Origin: an uncultured Actinomycetes bacterium
Lineage (GTDB): Bacteria; Actinomycetota; Aquicultoria; CAJVYJ01
DNA length: 15,481 bases
NCBI GenBank assembly: GCA_913009475.1
Contig: CAJVYJ010000024.1
Coordinates: 1 to 15,481, forward strand
Direction of reading: 5' to 3'
Part shown: in pieces, positions 15,001-15,481 of the stretch
Layout of the letters: each line of letters starts with the position of its first letter
Position numbering within the stretch: position 1 is the stretch's first letter
The notes under the pieces: generated by a model
The model's database searches: none
Told to the model about the DNA's origin: nothing
What the model saw: only the letters and a program-made list of their open reading frames with translations
Position numbers and translations under genes: made by a program

Positions 15001-15481
15001 CGGCGTAGCTTCGGGCCAGGCTGCCAAATTCTATGCCTATAATTGGGCGACGGATACCTGGGACGCTATTTCAGCCTCAGGTGACTTGCCGTTTTGGTTT
15101 ATCCAGCCGGCAACCAATAAAGTCAAGGTAAAAGTAGTAGCTGCGGCTTGGTCGGTACATCAAATCAAAAGTCTGATACTGGATTATAAATATCAAAGTG
15201 ATACTACCGCTCCTCAGATTACCTCTCTCAGCGGTTCAGAGGTCAATTTTGCCAATCCCTATTTTTCACGGCTTAGTTTCGGATTGAGTGAAAAAGCTTT
15301 TTTAACTATTGATATTCGCAATAGTTCCGGTCTTCTGGTTAAGCAATTTACTACCGCTAAGTCGGAAGGGCTACCGGATATTTACTGGGACATGACTGAT
15401 ACTTTCGGGAACAGCGTTCCGCCTGACACTTATACATATCAGGTGACGGCGACCGATATTGCCGGGAATACAACTCTGTCG
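12011..15481 (+). CDS. Giant secreted protein with nested FG-GAP and Ycf48-like propellers (3' end beyond window)
   Basis: Open from GTG 12011 to the last base, 1157 codons with no stop. AGGAGG (12001-12006) is 4 nt upstream. Signal peptide: KYKRSQK, hydrophobic 13-33, AEA cleavage near 39. Then FG-GAP/VCBS repeats with Dx(D/N)xDG calcium loops at D60, D119 and D175 (the third degenerate, DLSGSG); seven Ycf48/BNR-like repeats at about 214-510 (GWAVGDxGTIL.T.DGG..W); four more FG-GAP repeats with loops at D534, D587, D638 and D689. Next come an Ig/fibronectin-like domain (about 723-820), an Ig-like domain (824-916), a Gly/Ser linker, a beta-sandwich possibly of galactose-binding type (about 930-1060) and a FlgD-Ig-like domain (1064-1157). 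No catalytic motif is seen; adhesion, surface assembly or polymer binding is plausible. It is cotranscribed with the 11096 lipoprotein. Confidence 0.88.
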   Translation, partial: MIQITKYKRSQKLVALLQVFLMVFSLMIFLAPLNHKAEARSMAPQEYAAGESPYSVDIGDLNHDNLKDVAVANFKAGTVGVYYQQPDGTLSAMTVLNPPPDAYNYGFFGPNPYGIKVADIDGDGLNDLIVSNEFQHQVWIYRQDSGGGLFLYQIVDTPNVETHPYSSPYSVDAGDLSGSGYPDIVVANYYYTSAGDNGSIGILNNWDASVNNFYAVSFPNSNDGWVSGYHSIYRTLTGGWNSLSNVGLWDAQLLPIDDSNKQLHNAELKGVDFINSDVGITVGDYGQIFRTIDGGLKWESGLNTSNGSLAAVSMADTKNGTAVGAGGTIVRTSDGGITWSDSSSSTPNLNGVSHYGIETWLVGDSGFIGSIDGYSDDTLNITPSATLENLNGIDFGDTQGWIVGDDGTILHTIDGGVTWSLQTVGTANLNGVSFADDSNGWAVGDDGTILHTINGGTTWGSQTAPLGTASLNGVSFADDLNGWAVGDGGTILVTNDGGINWSYQGNYGSRWFSSMYNYPLLPGATNPYSAKIGDINNDGKNDITVAASSGAMINYRMGLGAGGRTLFQSSKQIVASGVLPADMAFLDYNNDGRTDVAITNNQDQSVSLLTQPIPPTNGFDSTDTLSTGAQPLGIAAADLNGDGFEDLAVANSGSNSISVFTKQTATGPFNPAAVFKTQGSGPYGLAIGDVNNDGKKEIVVADSSPNGGNKIEVFSPTSTPGAPTVVSATHPDSSVYYNDNKPKFQLSPPADIDGVSGYYWKIDSTSNTIPNAADSFSTDGNISVLNSLADGEYYFHATVKDNLGHIGATVTDTVHYQFKINSTPLIAAIQSPGDGGTVGGTVNIEATATTSPLFSISKVEIYIDGDTVPVATLSAAPYKYLWDTSAIPDGSHTVKIVVTDSGNRQATDTNTLTVDNSAGGGSSSSGVTRSSIELTGDQFISSSGYVNGLTYFDAGSDSWNKVGYFAPGASSSSAIYQFNLPAPSGYLWQSLSINEDAGVASGQAAKFYAYNWATDTWDAISASGDLPFWFIQPATNKVKVKVVAAAWSVHQIKSLILDYKYQSDTTAPQITSLSGSEVNFANPYFSRLSFGLSEKAFLTIDIRNSSGLLVKQFTTAKSEGLPDIYWDMTDTFGNSVPPDTYTYQVTATDIAGNTTLS
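12650..13540 (+). repeat. Seven Ycf48/BNR-like blades inserted in the FG-GAP propeller
   Basis: Repeat starts, by the A/G-V-S/D-F motif, are near residues 214, 271, 311, 351, 391, 431 and 473. Spacing is about 40 residues (120 bp) apart from the first. Blades five to seven are nearly identical in DNA: a 30-bp identity at 13220-13249 and 13340-13369, and a 26-bp identity at 13295-13320 and 13421-13446. Blade four lacks the GG..W end and blade one is diverged. Confidence 0.8.

Overview
Bacterial chromosomal contig end of moderate GC with no mobile-element genes, rRNA or tRNA. Bases 1-176 are not genomic: a T-rich, low-quality stretch is joined to a complete Illumina P7/TruSeq index adapter, which cuts the first gene. 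The conserved backbone is recJ (3' end only), rel (bifunctional ppGpp synthetase/hydrolase), a glyoxalase II-like metallo-beta-lactamase-fold hydrolase, a nitroreductase, hisS and aspS. The recJ / rel / MBL hydrolase / hisS / aspS order is familiar from Firmicutes and Actinobacteria. With the frequent non-ATG starts, lipoproteins and huge propeller-type secreted proteins, it suggests an uncultivated bacterium of Gram-positive-like ancestry, probably a metagenome assembly. The sequence alone does not fix the phylum.

Layout. 1-176: adapter artefact. 177-623: C-terminal OB-fold part of RecJ. 624-3328: a non-conserved island holding one secreted seven-repeat beta-propeller gene (1314-2720). Upstream of it lies a roughly 350-nt leader with an intrinsic terminator just before the ribosome binding site. 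The island is full of dispersed palindromic repeats and ACGCC-type minisatellite, and two copies of a dRS3-like repeat bracket the gene. 3329-10276: housekeeping genes, with rel and the MBL gene adjacent and hisS and aspS overlapping by one base; the spacer before hisS carries three strong hairpins and a third dRS3-like repeat. 10412-15481: an envelope and secreted-protein block made of a thioredoxin-fold lipoprotein without CXXC, an unrecognised Ser-rich lipoprotein, and 21 nt after it a giant secreted protein that is still open at the window edge (1157 codons seen).

The most unusual object is the giant protein. I count three FG-GAP/VCBS repeats, then seven Ycf48/BNR-like repeats, then four more FG-GAP repeats, then Ig-like, beta-sandwich and FlgD-Ig-like domains. 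Three plus four FG-GAP repeats make one seven-bladed propeller, so the sequence reads as a complete seven-repeat propeller inserted inside another. With the seven-repeat protein at 1314, the window encodes three extracellular propeller units of seven repeats each. The housekeeping genes serve the stringent response and aminoacylation (His and Asp, perhaps also tRNA-Asn). The secreted block has no assignable function beyond likely surface binding or scaffolding.
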